Of a stretch of DNA of 16,764 nt, positions 1-6,888 are shown in pieces. The stretch comes from an uncultured Clostridia bacterium (GTDB lineage: Bacteria; Bacillota; Clostridia; Christensenellales; Aristaeellaceae). Where the stretch lies: assembly GCA_937934775.1 (NCBI GenBank), contig CALGYL010000278.1, positions 1-16,764 on the forward strand, given 5' to 3'. A program made the translations under genes and the position numbers. Below the pieces are notes generated by a model. The model was not told where the DNA came from. It searched no databases and was given only the letters and a program-made list of their open reading frames with translations. Each line of letters opens with the position of its first letter. Within the stretch, counting starts at the first letter, position 1.

Positions 1-1
1 A

Positions 2-1231
2 CAGGCACGTGAAACCGTCCGCTTCCTCACGGAGCAGTACCTGACCACCAACAAGGTATTCGTCACCGGCATGGACATCCGGGATCTGACCACGCGCCTG
101 TACCGGGACATGGCGGGCTACTCGATTCTGGAAGATCCGCTGGCCGATCCAAATGTGGAGGAGATCATCGTCAACGCGTTCGACGACATCGAGATCGTGG
201 ACGATGCCGGGCGGCGCAAGGCGCACATGCGGTTTGCAAGCGGCGAACAGGCAAGGGACATCGCGCGGCGGCTGGTACGGCTTTCCGGCCACAGCATCGA
301 CACCGCGCACCCGGTGGTGGATGCCTACATCACAACGGGCGTGCGCATTACGGCGCTATTCCCGCCGCTGATTCCCGATGAAGGTGGCGCTGCCTTCACC
401 ATCCGAAAACAGAGATTAGGCAATGTCACGCGCGACCAGCTCATCCGCTGGGGTATGGCATCCGAGGAGGTACTGGACTTTCTGAGCCTCTGCCTGAACC
501 ACGGCGTATCGGTCAGCGTGGCGGGCAAGACCGGCTCCGGCAAGACGACCTTGATCTCCTATCTGCTCAACAATCTGGACGAACGTCAGCGCATCGTGAC
601 CATCGAGGAAACGCGGGAGATCCTCATCGTCAATCCCACCGACGACGATGGATTGAAGATGAAAAGCATCCTGGCGCTGTGTACCCGCCCCAGCGACGAT
701 GCGCGGGCGAACATCGACATGCGGGCGCTGCTGCGCACCGCGCTACGCCTGCGCCCGGACATCATCACAATGGCCGAGATGCGCGGCGCGGAAGCGCTGG
801 ACGCGCAGGAAGCGGCACGCACCGGGCACACTGTCACCAGTACGCTCCACGCCAACAGCGCCGCGCAAGCCTATGCGCGAACCATGACCATGTGCCAGAT
901 GGCGGCGGTCAATGTGCCCGCCCACATTCTTATGGGATTGATCGTCGAGGCGTTTCCCATCACCGTATTCTGCAAGCAATTTGGCGACAACAAACGCTGC
1001 ATCACGGAAATTGTGGAGGCCTATGGCGCAATGGACGGCGAAGCGCGCACGAAAAGCCTTTTTCAGTATGAGCGCACAGAGGACAACGAGTGCTGGAATC
1101 GCGTCGGTGCCATCTCACCCAGGTTGGCGGAGCTGATGCTGGGAAACGGCGCGGATGAATCATTGGTACAGGCGTTTTCCAAGGAACCCGTCAACGCAAC
1201 GACAAAAATGAAGGGAGGGAACCGAAGATGA
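2..1231 (+). CDS. cpaF: CpaF/TadA-like secretion ATPase (5' partial)
   Basis: This is a hexameric type II/IV secretion ATPase of the CpaF/TadA group, the cytoplasmic motor that powers pilus assembly or secretion through TadB/TadC. The frame is open to the left window edge, so the gene very likely starts upstream; the ATG at 71 is internal or at best an alternative start. Counting from that ATG, Walker A GKTGSGKTT is at residues 152-160. The Walker B/Asp-box region RPDIITMAEMRG begins near residue 228, and the His-box TGHTVTSTLHANS follows. The N-terminal part (DPNVEEIIVN, then GHSIDTAHPVVDA) matches the usual CpaF N-terminal domain. The stop overlaps the next start as ATGA, which indicates translational coupling with the TadB-like gene. 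The family call is firm; the exact role (pilus versus secretion or conjugation accessory) is inferred. Confidence 0.93.
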   Translation, partial: QARETVRFLTEQYLTTNKVFVTGMDIRDLTTRLYRDMAGYSILEDPLADPNVEEIIVNAFDDIEIVDDAGRRKAHMRFASGEQARDIARRLVRLSGHSIDTAHPVVDAYITTGVRITALFPPLIPDEGGAAFTIRKQRLGNVTRDQLIRWGMASEEVLDFLSLCLNHGVSVSVAGKTGSGKTTLISYLLNNLDERQRIVTIEETREILIVNPTDDDGLKMKSILALCTRPSDDARANIDMRALLRTALRLRPDIITMAEMRGAEALDAQEAARTGHTVTSTLHANSAAQAYARTMTMCQMAAVNVPAHILMGLIVEAFPITVFCKQFGDNKRCITEIVEAYGAMDGEARTKSLFQYERTEDNECWNRVGAISPRLAELMLGNGADESLVQAFSKEPVNATTKMKGGNRR

Positions 1232-2154
1232 CCGGCTCCATCGTCTGCGCCCTGCTGGTCACGGCGGGGCTGTTTCTCTTGACCGGCGTCCGTCCCCGGG
1301 ATATGACCGAGGGACTGATGAAGCCGTTTGAGAAGGAGGTCAACCGCAAGAAACGCATCCGGCACATGACCGGGAAAAAGCCATCGTCCGCACAGCGTAT
1401 GATGGAGGAAGCGGTCACGATGCTGGATGCCTCGGGCAAAGGGGAACAGGTTTCCACCTACCGCAACATGGCGATCCTGTTGGCAGTGGTGGGTTTCCTG
1501 TTCGGCCTGGTGATCGACAATCTGCCGGTGAGCCTGGTGCTCTCCATTGGCCTTGCCATGACGCCGCTGACCATCATCCGAATGCGCACCGCCGAGTACG
1601 GGCGCATGATCGACGAAAAACTTGAAATGGCGATGGGCAGCGTGACGAACAGCTACATCGCCACCGGCAATCTGCTGACCGCCGTGGAGCGCGTGCTCTC
1701 CATGCTGCCCGCGCCCGTCAATGACATTTTCAAGCGGTTCCGTGCGGACATGCAGTATGTGGACGGCAACACCGTCCGCGCCATCCAGCACATGCGCGAA
1801 GCCTCGGACAACTGGTATTGGACGGAATGGTGCAACGCGCTCATCCAGTGTCAGGACGATGTGAGCCTGAATCGAACACTCTCCGGCATCGTCGAGCGGC
1901 TCTCCGAGATGCGGCAGATCCAAATGGAGGTGGACACGACGCTGCGCAAGCACATGTCGGACTACATCGTGACGGTCATGCTGGTGCTGGGCAGCATCCC
2001 GCTGATGGGCTTCATGATCCCCGACTGGTACGACATGCTGATGACCTCAATCCCCGGCAAGATCACGCTGGCCATTGTGCTGGCGACGGTGCTGATTACC
2101 TCTGTATGGGTGTCCAGGGCACACGCGCCCGACGAAGGGGGTGAACAGGAATGA
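1228..2154 (+). CDS. tadB: TadB-like T2SSF membrane platform protein
   Basis: This is a 308-residue inner-membrane platform protein of the type II secretion F (T2SSF) family, in the place where TadB sits in Tad loci. It has an N-terminal membrane segment (residues 1-20), a central hydrophobic pair around residues 75-112, a soluble helical section with the T2SSF-like pattern (EMAMGSVTNSYIATGNLL, then a run ending near GIVERLSEMRQIQMEV), and two C-terminal membrane segments around 250-300. It starts in an ATGA overlap with cpaF, with AGGGAGGG just upstream, and ends in an ATGA overlap with the next gene. It should anchor the CpaF hexamer to the membrane. TadB rather than TadC is assigned from gene order and is less certain than the family. 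Confidence 0.85.
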   Translation: MTGSIVCALLVTAGLFLLTGVRPRDMTEGLMKPFEKEVNRKKRIRHMTGKKPSSAQRMMEEAVTMLDASGKGEQVSTYRNMAILLAVVGFLFGLVIDNLPVSLVLSIGLAMTPLTIIRMRTAEYGRMIDEKLEMAMGSVTNSYIATGNLLTAVERVLSMLPAPVNDIFKRFRADMQYVDGNTVRAIQHMREASDNWYWTEWCNALIQCQDDVSLNRTLSGIVERLSEMRQIQMEVDTTLRKHMSDYIVTVMLVLGSIPLMGFMIPDWYDMLMTSIPGKITLAIVLATVLITSVWVSRAHAPDEGGEQE

Positions 2155-3029
2155 GCCTGATCCTTCGAATAATTGCCATGCTGCTGATTGCCGCGGGGAT
2201 CTACCGGATCGCAGGGTATTTTCTATACCTCAAGAAAAAGCGCACCGTCGCCGCAATCCGGCATCCTCACGGCAAACCCTCCTTCGAGGAGCAGACCGCC
2301 AACGCCATGCGCCCCGTCACGGCGCTGATCGCGCGGCTCTTTCCCATGAGCGAGTATAAGCGCCAGCGGTATGAATCCGACTTTGCCCGGCTGGGCATCT
2401 CCGTGACACCGGAGGAATACATGGCAGGACTTATCGCAAAGAGCTTACTCCTGGCGCTGCTGGGATTGGCGTTCATCCCGCTGGGCATCCCGTGGTTGAG
2501 CGTCCTAATCTGCATCGCGGGCATCCTGACCTACTTTCAGTCCATCCAGCGTTTGCGGAAAAAGGTCGAAAAGCTCAATCGTGCCATTGATGCCGAGCTT
2601 CCCCGCATGGTGGGAACGATGGAATGCACCTTGGGCGACAACCGCGACCTGATCGGCTTTTTCAGTCGCTACAGGCGCGTGGCGGGCAAGGTATTGGGCC
2701 GTGAACTCGACATGCTGCTGACCGATCTACAGACAGGCAATCAGGAGCTTGCCCTGCGCCGCATGGAGGGGCGCGTCCAGTCGAGCAACTTGTCGGCACT
2801 CATCCTGGTTCTCTTGGGCGTCGATCAGGGAACCGACCAACGCACCAGCCTAGCCATTCTTGGGCGCGACATCCGCACGAAGGAGCGCGAGCTGACCAGG
2901 CGACGCATGGAAAAGCGACCGGGGCGCATCAAGACCGCCTGCTTCCTGCTCACCATTGAGATGATCTTGATGTTTATGGTTCCATTGGTGATGATGATCG
3001 TAGGGACTCTGGGATCAGTAGGCTTCTAA
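2151..3029 (+). CDS. tadC: TadC-like T2SSF membrane platform protein
   Basis: This 292-residue protein is the second T2SSF-type platform subunit, expected to pair with the TadB-like protein in the membrane. Hydrophobic segments lie near residues 4-27 and 90-125, and a C-terminal segment fills roughly 265-292. Between them is a soluble region with RAIDAELPRMVGTMECTLG and DLQTGNQELALRRMEGRVQ. The start overlaps tadB (ATGA), with GGGGGTGAACAGGA as ribosome binding site. The last 408 bases (2622-3029) recur in diverged form at 5238-5625. After the stop, base composition drops sharply to AT-rich, so the Tad-like operon is interrupted here by cargo. Confidence 0.85.
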   Translation: MSLILRIIAMLLIAAGIYRIAGYFLYLKKKRTVAAIRHPHGKPSFEEQTANAMRPVTALIARLFPMSEYKRQRYESDFARLGISVTPEEYMAGLIAKSLLLALLGLAFIPLGIPWLSVLICIAGILTYFQSIQRLRKKVEKLNRAIDAELPRMVGTMECTLGDNRDLIGFFSRYRRVAGKVLGRELDMLLTDLQTGNQELALRRMEGRVQSSNLSALILVLLGVDQGTDQRTSLAILGRDIRTKERELTRRRMEKRPGRIKTACFLLTIEMILMFMVPLVMMIVGTLGSVGF

Positions 3030-3070
3030 AAAAATAAATTATTTTAAGCTGAGGTGGCGAGCTCAGACAT

Positions 3071-3099
3071 GGCGGAATGGAGTTCGCCCCTTTTCCTTT
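3071..3099 (+). terminator. weak terminator-like hairpin after tadC
   Basis: GGCGGA (3071-3076) can pair with TTCGCC (3083-3088), with one G-T wobble and a 6-base loop, followed by CCTTTTCCTTT. The stem is short and the T tract is broken by C, so this is only a candidate stop for the upstream Tad-like operon. Confidence 0.3.
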
Positions 3100-3149
3100 G
3101 ATAGCGCATCGACATGATCAATTTTCCTCTTCCTCTCGGAGCTAGCGTA

Positions 3150-3158
3150 TGCTATAAT
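3150..3158 (+). promoter_or_regulatory. extended -10 promoter of the DUF6414/AAA+ pair
   Basis: TGCTATAAT at 3150-3158 is a perfect extended -10 element (TGn followed by TATAAT). No good -35 is visible at the right distance, as is usual for extended -10 promoters. Transcription would begin near 3165, about 40 bases before the ATG at 3204. This means the upstream in-frame ATG at 3114 is not used from this promoter, and it gives the two-gene cassette transcription independent of the tad operon. Confidence 0.7.
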
Positions 3159-3203
3159 TATTTTAAGCCTTCAGATTTTAGTTTGCACGAGAGGGATTTA
3201 CTG

Positions 3204-4040
3204 ATGAAAAAAGAAAGTAATGCTGCTAGGCTGTGCAAAATTGTATATTTCGATGAGGAGTCTGTGACAGACTATATCCAGATCATTGCTGGCGGCAAAT
3301 TAGAGAAAACAAGTCAGCTCCTGGATCAGACGGCCGATAATGGAAGTGCTGAGGTTGGCGGAAAAGTTGGCTTCAGTGTTGGTCGTTTGTTTAAAGGATT
3401 GGTAGGGTTAGATGCTTCTATGTCTGCGGAGGCTTCTATGGAAGCATCCTTTAACACAGAAAGAATAGTCAAGAATATCGTAAAGAACACCATTCTGACA
3501 GACTTTATTGAAGTTGTGACCCAAAACACTCAATCTAAAAAGCCAAAAAGCGAGAACAGCATCAAGAAATTTACCGGATATTCTATTTCAGCGCCAAAAG
3601 ATTCATTGTCATATGTAGCATTGATTTCACCTTACCTTTCGATGTTAAAGGGTGGAACAAGTATACCTGCCGGAGAGTTCAGTATTGCGGCAGACAGATT
3701 GGATAACACGATAAAGAACGCAAAAGGTTATTATGAATTCGTTGGGAGCGGGGAAGATAAAAAGGTTATCTTGAGGTTCAACATTAAGTCGTTCAAAAAC
3801 AACTATAAGGCAACTGATTTAACCAAAATGGACCTAAGTATATATGCAATCAAGGTCGGGAGTAGTAGTATTAGCCAATTGGATTTTAGTAATGAGCTGA
3901 ATGCAAATTCTATGGCCAAGGACAATCCATCATATCAAAAGAGGAAAAAAAGTGAGGAAAAAGGGGATTCGGAAGAACAGCTAGATGTATTTGATGTTTT
4001 GCTAGCTGGGGTGGAAGCGGAGGAAATCATAAATGATTAG
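3204..4040 (+). CDS. DUF6414-like protein, first gene of a two-gene cassette
   Basis: This 278-residue protein has no known biochemical function. It resembles, from memory, the DUF6414 family: an N-terminal KIVYFDEESVTDYIQIIAGG motif, then a Gly/Ala/Ser-rich stretch (residues about 50-83, including GGKVGFSVGRLFKGLVG), then ILTDFIEVV. A charged Lys/Glu-rich tail lies near the C-terminus. The ATG at 3204 is chosen because GAGAGGGA lies 8 bases upstream and the promoter at 3150-3158 lies inside the longer reading frame that begins at 3114. There is no signal peptide or clear membrane helix; whether the Gly-rich segment can insert in a membrane is speculation. It overlaps the AAA+ gene by 8 bases, so the two are almost certainly co-translated. 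The AT-rich composition differs strongly from the tad genes and suggests transfer. Confidence 0.7.
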   Translation: MKKESNAARLCKIVYFDEESVTDYIQIIAGGKLEKTSQLLDQTADNGSAEVGGKVGFSVGRLFKGLVGLDASMSAEASMEASFNTERIVKNIVKNTILTDFIEVVTQNTQSKKPKSENSIKKFTGYSISAPKDSLSYVALISPYLSMLKGGTSIPAGEFSIAADRLDNTIKNAKGYYEFVGSGEDKKVILRFNIKSFKNNYKATDLTKMDLSIYAIKVGSSSISQLDFSNELNANSMAKDNPSYQKRKKSEEKGDSEEQLDVFDVLLAGVEAEEIIND

Positions 4041-5163
4041 TCGAATTATAGTATTTTACGGTTCTAGGAAAGATTTTGAGTCATATTTGCTCGATAATAT
4101 ACCTGAATCCGAAGCTATAATTCCATTTATGGAATTGATTCAACATTATAATGCAAGACTCCGGCCAAATGATTCTGGTGTTCGTGAATCCGAATTAGCA
4201 AGGCATATTCAGGTTGATAATTGCATTGTGCGATCGGACGATTATGGATCCGTTCTCGAACACGCACTTTCAAATTTCGTAAACATCGTTGGACTTAATC
4301 ATGACGTCAACAACTTATTTGTTCAAAATCCGCCCAAGCGTGTCCTTCAATCACTCATATCTGTCTATCAAGAGAACATTGAGTATGCGGGCTCAAAATA
4401 TCAAGAAGTCACTAGAAATTCTTTAAAACGGATATATAATAATCTTAATGAAGATGTTCTTGGACAGGATGTGTGTAAAAGGCAGATTATAAGTGGTTTA
4501 TATAGACTTACAACAGAAGCTACCGACCGACCCGTTGTGTTAATGTTGTATGGGCCTTCTGGAGTAGGGAAAACTGAGACGGCGAAAAGCATTAGCAAAT
4601 CGCTAGGTGGTGAATTGCTGAGAATTCAATTCTCAATGATGCAAACTCACGAAGCATACAATTACGTTTTTGGAGCTGAGCATTCAAAAAGCAGCTTTGC
4701 CCGAGATATGATGGCGAGAGAGTCGAACGTCATTTTGATCGACGAGTTCGATAAGGTCCAACCTACGTTTTATAATGCGTTTTATGAATTGTTTGATGAA
4801 GGGAGATTTGTTGACTCTAATTATGAAGTTATGCTGAAAAGAACAATATTTTTGTGCACATGTAACTTCATGAGTGAACTTGAAATCAAGCAAACTCTTG
4901 GGCCGGCAATGTTTTCAAGAATTGGGTGTTGCATTAAGTATGATGATATTGGCATTGCGCAGAAGCAAGCAATTATCGATAAATGGTATGCTCAGATTAT
5001 TGATCGTCTGCAAGATGAAGAACGAGAGTATATCAGCAAGGCAGATATTCATGGTTGGTTTATAGAAAATGCCGAAAGATACGACAACATCAGAATCCTC
5101 AAAACGAAACTGGAGAATGCTGTTTTTGATGAACTGACAGATGAATTTATTATTAAAGAATAG
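4033..5163 (+). CDS. ClpA/B-like AAA+ ATPase, partner of the DUF6414-like protein
   Basis: This 376-residue protein has a unique N-terminal region (1-130) and one AAA+ module of the ClpA/ClpB type (AAA_2). The segment DVLGQDVCKRQI (141-152) is the Clp-like box that precedes Walker A GPSGVGKT (174-181). Walker B is ILIDEFDK (234-241), the sensor 1 asparagine is N278 in CTCN, the arginine finger is R296 in FSRIG, and a sensor 2 region follows around R354. All catalytic positions look intact, so it should hydrolyse ATP and probably remodels a protein target or its partner. It lacks a second AAA+ ring and any visible protease-docking loop, so it is not a housekeeping Clp unfoldase. GGAGGAAA precedes the ATG at 4033, which overlaps the upstream gene by 8 bases. 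A defence role is inferred from context only. Confidence 0.82.
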   Translation: MISRIIVFYGSRKDFESYLLDNIPESEAIIPFMELIQHYNARLRPNDSGVRESELARHIQVDNCIVRSDDYGSVLEHALSNFVNIVGLNHDVNNLFVQNPPKRVLQSLISVYQENIEYAGSKYQEVTRNSLKRIYNNLNEDVLGQDVCKRQIISGLYRLTTEATDRPVVLMLYGPSGVGKTETAKSISKSLGGELLRIQFSMMQTHEAYNYVFGAEHSKSSFARDMMARESNVILIDEFDKVQPTFYNAFYELFDEGRFVDSNYEVMLKRTIFLCTCNFMSELEIKQTLGPAMFSRIGCCIKYDDIGIAQKQAIIDKWYAQIIDRLQDEEREYISKADIHGWFIENAERYDNIRILKTKLENAVFDELTDEFIIKE

Positions 5164-5183
5164 AATTATTTCCTTTGCTCGAA

Positions 5184-5225
5184 TGATCTGCATCGAATCC
5201 ATCTTAGGCCTCCAAAAGCAGATCA
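5184..5225. repeat. 8-bp inverted repeat downstream of the AAA+ gene
   Basis: TGATCTGC (5184-5191) and GCAGATCA (5218-5225) are exact inverted copies 26 bases apart, between the AAA+ stop and the start of the tadC remnant. There is no T tract on either strand. It might be part of a cassette boundary, or it may be chance. Confidence 0.3.
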
Positions 5226-5237
5226 AAAAGCCCAATA

Positions 5238-5625
5238 GAATACATCTCGGGTGACAGCCACGACTTGACCAGCTTCTTCAACCGTTACCGGAGGGTGACC
5301 GGAAAGGTGCTGGGTGACCGACATACAAACCGGCAACCAGGAACTGGCGCTTCGGCGCATGAAGGGGCGTGTACAGTCCAGTAATTTATCGGCGTCGATT
5401 CTCGTTCTGCTCGGCGTGGATCAAGGAACCGACCAGCGCACCAGCCTCGCCATTCTCGGGTGCGACATCCGCACAAAGGAGCGCGAGCTACTACGTCGGC
5501 GTATGGAGAAGCGCCCCGGGCGCATCAAGGCCGCCTGCTTCCTGCTAACCATCGAGATGATCCTGATGTTCATGGTTCCTCTGGTGATGATGATCGTGGG
5601 GACGCTGGGCAACGTCGGGCTGTGA
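5238..5625 (+). pseudogene. tadC 3'-end remnant, frameshifted
   Basis: This stretch aligns end to end with 2622-3029 of the intact tadC. The sole length difference is a 20-base deletion: the bases matching 2699-2718 are missing between 5314 and 5315, which breaks the frame. The open part (from 5314) encodes nearly the same peptide as the end of TadC, for example QTGNQELALRRM and MVPLVMMIVGTLG. At the DNA level it is only about four-fifths identical by eye, and most changes are silent third-position ones. So this is not a fresh tandem duplication but the end of a diverged tadC from a related element, inactivated recently. It has no start region and probably no product. Confidence 0.88.
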
Positions 5626-5629
5626 TTCC

Positions 5630-5651
5630 GCAAAGGAATTGCAAAGGAATT
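5630..5651. repeat. tandem 11-bp repeat upstream of the toxin-antitoxin promoter
   Basis: GCAAAGGAATT occurs twice head to tail at 5630-5640 and 5641-5651, ending 9 bases before the -35 box at 5661. Phd-type antitoxins often repress their own promoter by binding repeated sites, so this may be an operator; it could equally be a slippage duplication. Confidence 0.5.
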
Positions 5652-5660
5652 GCTGACTGC

Positions 5661-5689
5661 TTGACGACTGCGCACAATCATGATAAAAT
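5661..5689 (+). promoter_or_regulatory. promoter of the Phd/RelE operon
   Basis: TTGACG (5661-5666) and TAAAAT (5684-5689) are separated by 17 bases, and TGA directly before the -10 gives an extended -10 as well. This is a strong sigma-A-type promoter about 30 bases before the antitoxin start. Confidence 0.7.
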
Positions 5690-5719
5690 GGCGCTAAAAT
5701 AGGAGTGGGGGTGAACGGC

Positions 5720-6007
5720 ATGAGCCCAATTAGACCGGTGTCCGACCTGCGCAATCGGTTTGCGGAGATCTCCCGCGAAGCACATGAGAATCCCGACGGT
5801 GTGGTTCTGACGAAGAACGGATACGCCGATATGGTCGTCATGAGCTATGACGCATATACGCGCAAAAAGCTGGAAGAGGAAGTGTACCTGAAGCTGATGG
5901 AAGCAGAGCTTCAGGCCCGCACCACGACGGAGCGCCTGAGCCACGAGGATGTGTTTGCGGATCTTCGCGCGCGCATTGAGGGAAGTGCGGGGGCAGGCAA
6001 TGTATAG
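5720..6007 (+). CDS. Phd/YefM-family antitoxin
   Basis: This 95-residue protein begins with the classic Phd/YefM pattern: MSPIRPVSDLRNRFAEIS, then PDGVVLTKNGYADMVVMSYDAY. The N-terminal fold binds DNA and dimerises; the C-terminal tail (from about residue 50, acidic and helical) should wrap and neutralise the toxin. The ATG at 5720 is preferred because GGGGGTGA lies 6 bases before it and the family motif begins there; GTG codons at 5705 and 5711 are alternatives. It overlaps the toxin gene by 8 bases. It should autorepress the promoter at 5661-5689, possibly through the tandem repeats at 5630-5651. Confidence 0.85.
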   Translation: MSPIRPVSDLRNRFAEISREAHENPDGVVLTKNGYADMVVMSYDAYTRKKLEEEVYLKLMEAELQARTTTERLSHEDVFADLRARIEGSAGAGNV

Positions 6008-6311
6008 CCTACGGTATCTCACGCTCGCGCGAAATGACATCCGGGAAACGCTGCTCTATATTGCCGAGGAACTTAAAAACCCGGACGCGGCACTCTCCCT
6101 GATGGATAAACTGGAGCAGGCGGTTCTCCTGCTGCGCGAGTTTCCTTATGCACATCCGCTGTACCATGCGCCGATGCGACTTCCCTCGGAGACGAGATTC
6201 GTGCCCGTCGAGAATTATTTGGTGTTTTATACGGTGCTGGAACCGGAGCATATCGTTGAAATCCGGCGTGTACTGTACAATAAGGTGGATCTGCAAAAGC
6301 AGCCGCTGTAG
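6000..6311 (+). CDS. RelE/ParE-superfamily toxin
   Basis: This 103-residue protein has the RelE/ParE layout: an N-terminal beta strand (YSLRYLTLARNDI), two helices (RETLLYIAEEL, then LMDKLEQAVLLLREFP), and C-terminal strands ending in RFVPVENYLVFYTV and IVEIRRVLYNK. These fit a ribosome-dependent mRNA interferase (RelE) or a gyrase inhibitor (ParE); the sequence alone does not decide which, although IRRVLYNK is common in the RelE/ParE group as a whole. The ATG at 6000 overlaps the antitoxin gene by 8 bases, the usual coupled arrangement. Two terminators follow, so the pair is a self-contained stabilisation module. Confidence 0.85.
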   Translation: MYSLRYLTLARNDIRETLLYIAEELKNPDAALSLMDKLEQAVLLLREFPYAHPLYHAPMRLPSETRFVPVENYLVFYTVLEPEHIVEIRRVLYNKVDLQKQPL

Positions 6312-6327
6312 CATATGATTTTTCTGC

Positions 6328-6353
6328 AAGGCATCTCGAAAGAGGTGCCTTTT
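6328..6353 (+). terminator. terminator of the toxin-antitoxin operon
   Basis: AAGGCATCTC (6328-6337) pairs with GAGGTGCCTT (6342-6351) around a GAAA tetraloop, with one G-T wobble, and runs into TTTT. It lies 17 bases after the toxin stop. Confidence 0.75.
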
Positions 6354-6370
6354 CGCATCCCGTCACTTTC

Positions 6371-6399
6371 CACTCGCCTCCCGACAGGCGAGTGTTTTT
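6371..6399 (+). terminator. second strong Rho-independent terminator
   Basis: CACTCGCCT (6371-6379) pairs perfectly with AGGCGAGTG (6386-6394) around a 6-base loop and is followed by TTTTT. Tandem with the hairpin at 6328-6353, it insulates the following pilin operon from the cargo upstream. The 150 bases from 6400 to 6549 hold no gene, and I see no clear promoter there, although the downstream operon would need one. Confidence 0.85.
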
Positions 6400-6549
6400 A
6401 TAGATAAATATGGGTGGTCGGCGCTGTATGTCATGTGTCGGGCATGGCGGCGCGACCGGCCGTCCGCGTCCCTCAAAAAACCGTAGACGACCGTATTCCC
6501 AAACCCCAAACAGCCCTATCAAAATCAAGAATCGAATGGAGAAATGCTC

Positions 6550-6798
6550 ATGAACCAGATGGTTACCAAGAAGAATGTCAGCTTCCGCGCCCGCTTTGCT
6601 TCCCTTTGGGCCAACATCAAGAAGCTCTCTAAAGACAACCGCGGCGAAGGTTACCTGGACATGGCCATGAAGATCTTGATCGTCGTGGTCATTGGCGCGG
6701 CGATCCTCGCCATCATGAACACCGCCATGCCCAACCTGTTCCAGAGCCTGATCGACAAGATCACCGGCGAGTTGACCGGCGTCAACGTCCTGCCCTGA
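6550..6798 (+). CDS. pilin-like small membrane protein (DUF6133-like)
   Basis: This 82-residue protein has a basic N-terminal region, then NRGEGYLDMAMK followed directly by one hydrophobic helix (about residues 41-60) and a short C-terminal tail. The GEGYLD block just before the membrane helix is the position where Flp-type prepilins are cut by the A24 peptidase, and the whole protein resembles DUF6133 proteins of gut Bacillota mobile elements. It is therefore the likely major subunit or pseudopilin of the Tad-like apparatus. ATG 6550 sits 8 bases after GGAG; ATG 6544 is closer (2 bases) and less likely. Two strong terminators upstream and a 14-bp hairpin downstream suggest this gene is expressed at a level of its own. 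Confidence 0.75.
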   Translation: MNQMVTKKNVSFRARFASLWANIKKLSKDNRGEGYLDMAMKILIVVVIGAAILAIMNTAMPNLFQSLIDKITGELTGVNVLP

Positions 6799-6834
6799 TG
6801 AACCGCAAGGCCATCATCCCCTGATATGACTCCA

Positions 6835-6866
6835 GCGAAGCGCACGGCGAACGCCGTGCGCTTCGC
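6835..6866 (+). promoter_or_regulatory. perfect 14-bp hairpin between pilin and TadE-like genes
   Basis: GCGAAGCGCACGGC (6835-6848) pairs without mismatch with GCCGTGCGCTTCGC (6853-6866) around a 4-base loop. No T tract follows on either strand, so it is not a classical terminator. It lies 37 bases after the pilin stop and 8 bases before the next ribosome binding site, as expected for an mRNA 3'-stabiliser or partial attenuator giving more pilin than downstream product. Confidence 0.75.
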
Positions 6867-6888
6867 GTATCCCAAAGGAGGGCTGCAC

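Noticed and set aside
1063..1953. 296-codon minus-strand frame over tadB
   Set aside because: It is antisense to an ATGA-coupled gene with known family features; its composition is His/Arg/Asp-rich, typical of a shadow frame.
5314..5625. Small 103-residue protein from the tadC remnant
   Set aside because: It lacks its own start region and ribosome binding site, begins just before a 20-base deletion point, and is only the conserved 3' end of a broken gene.
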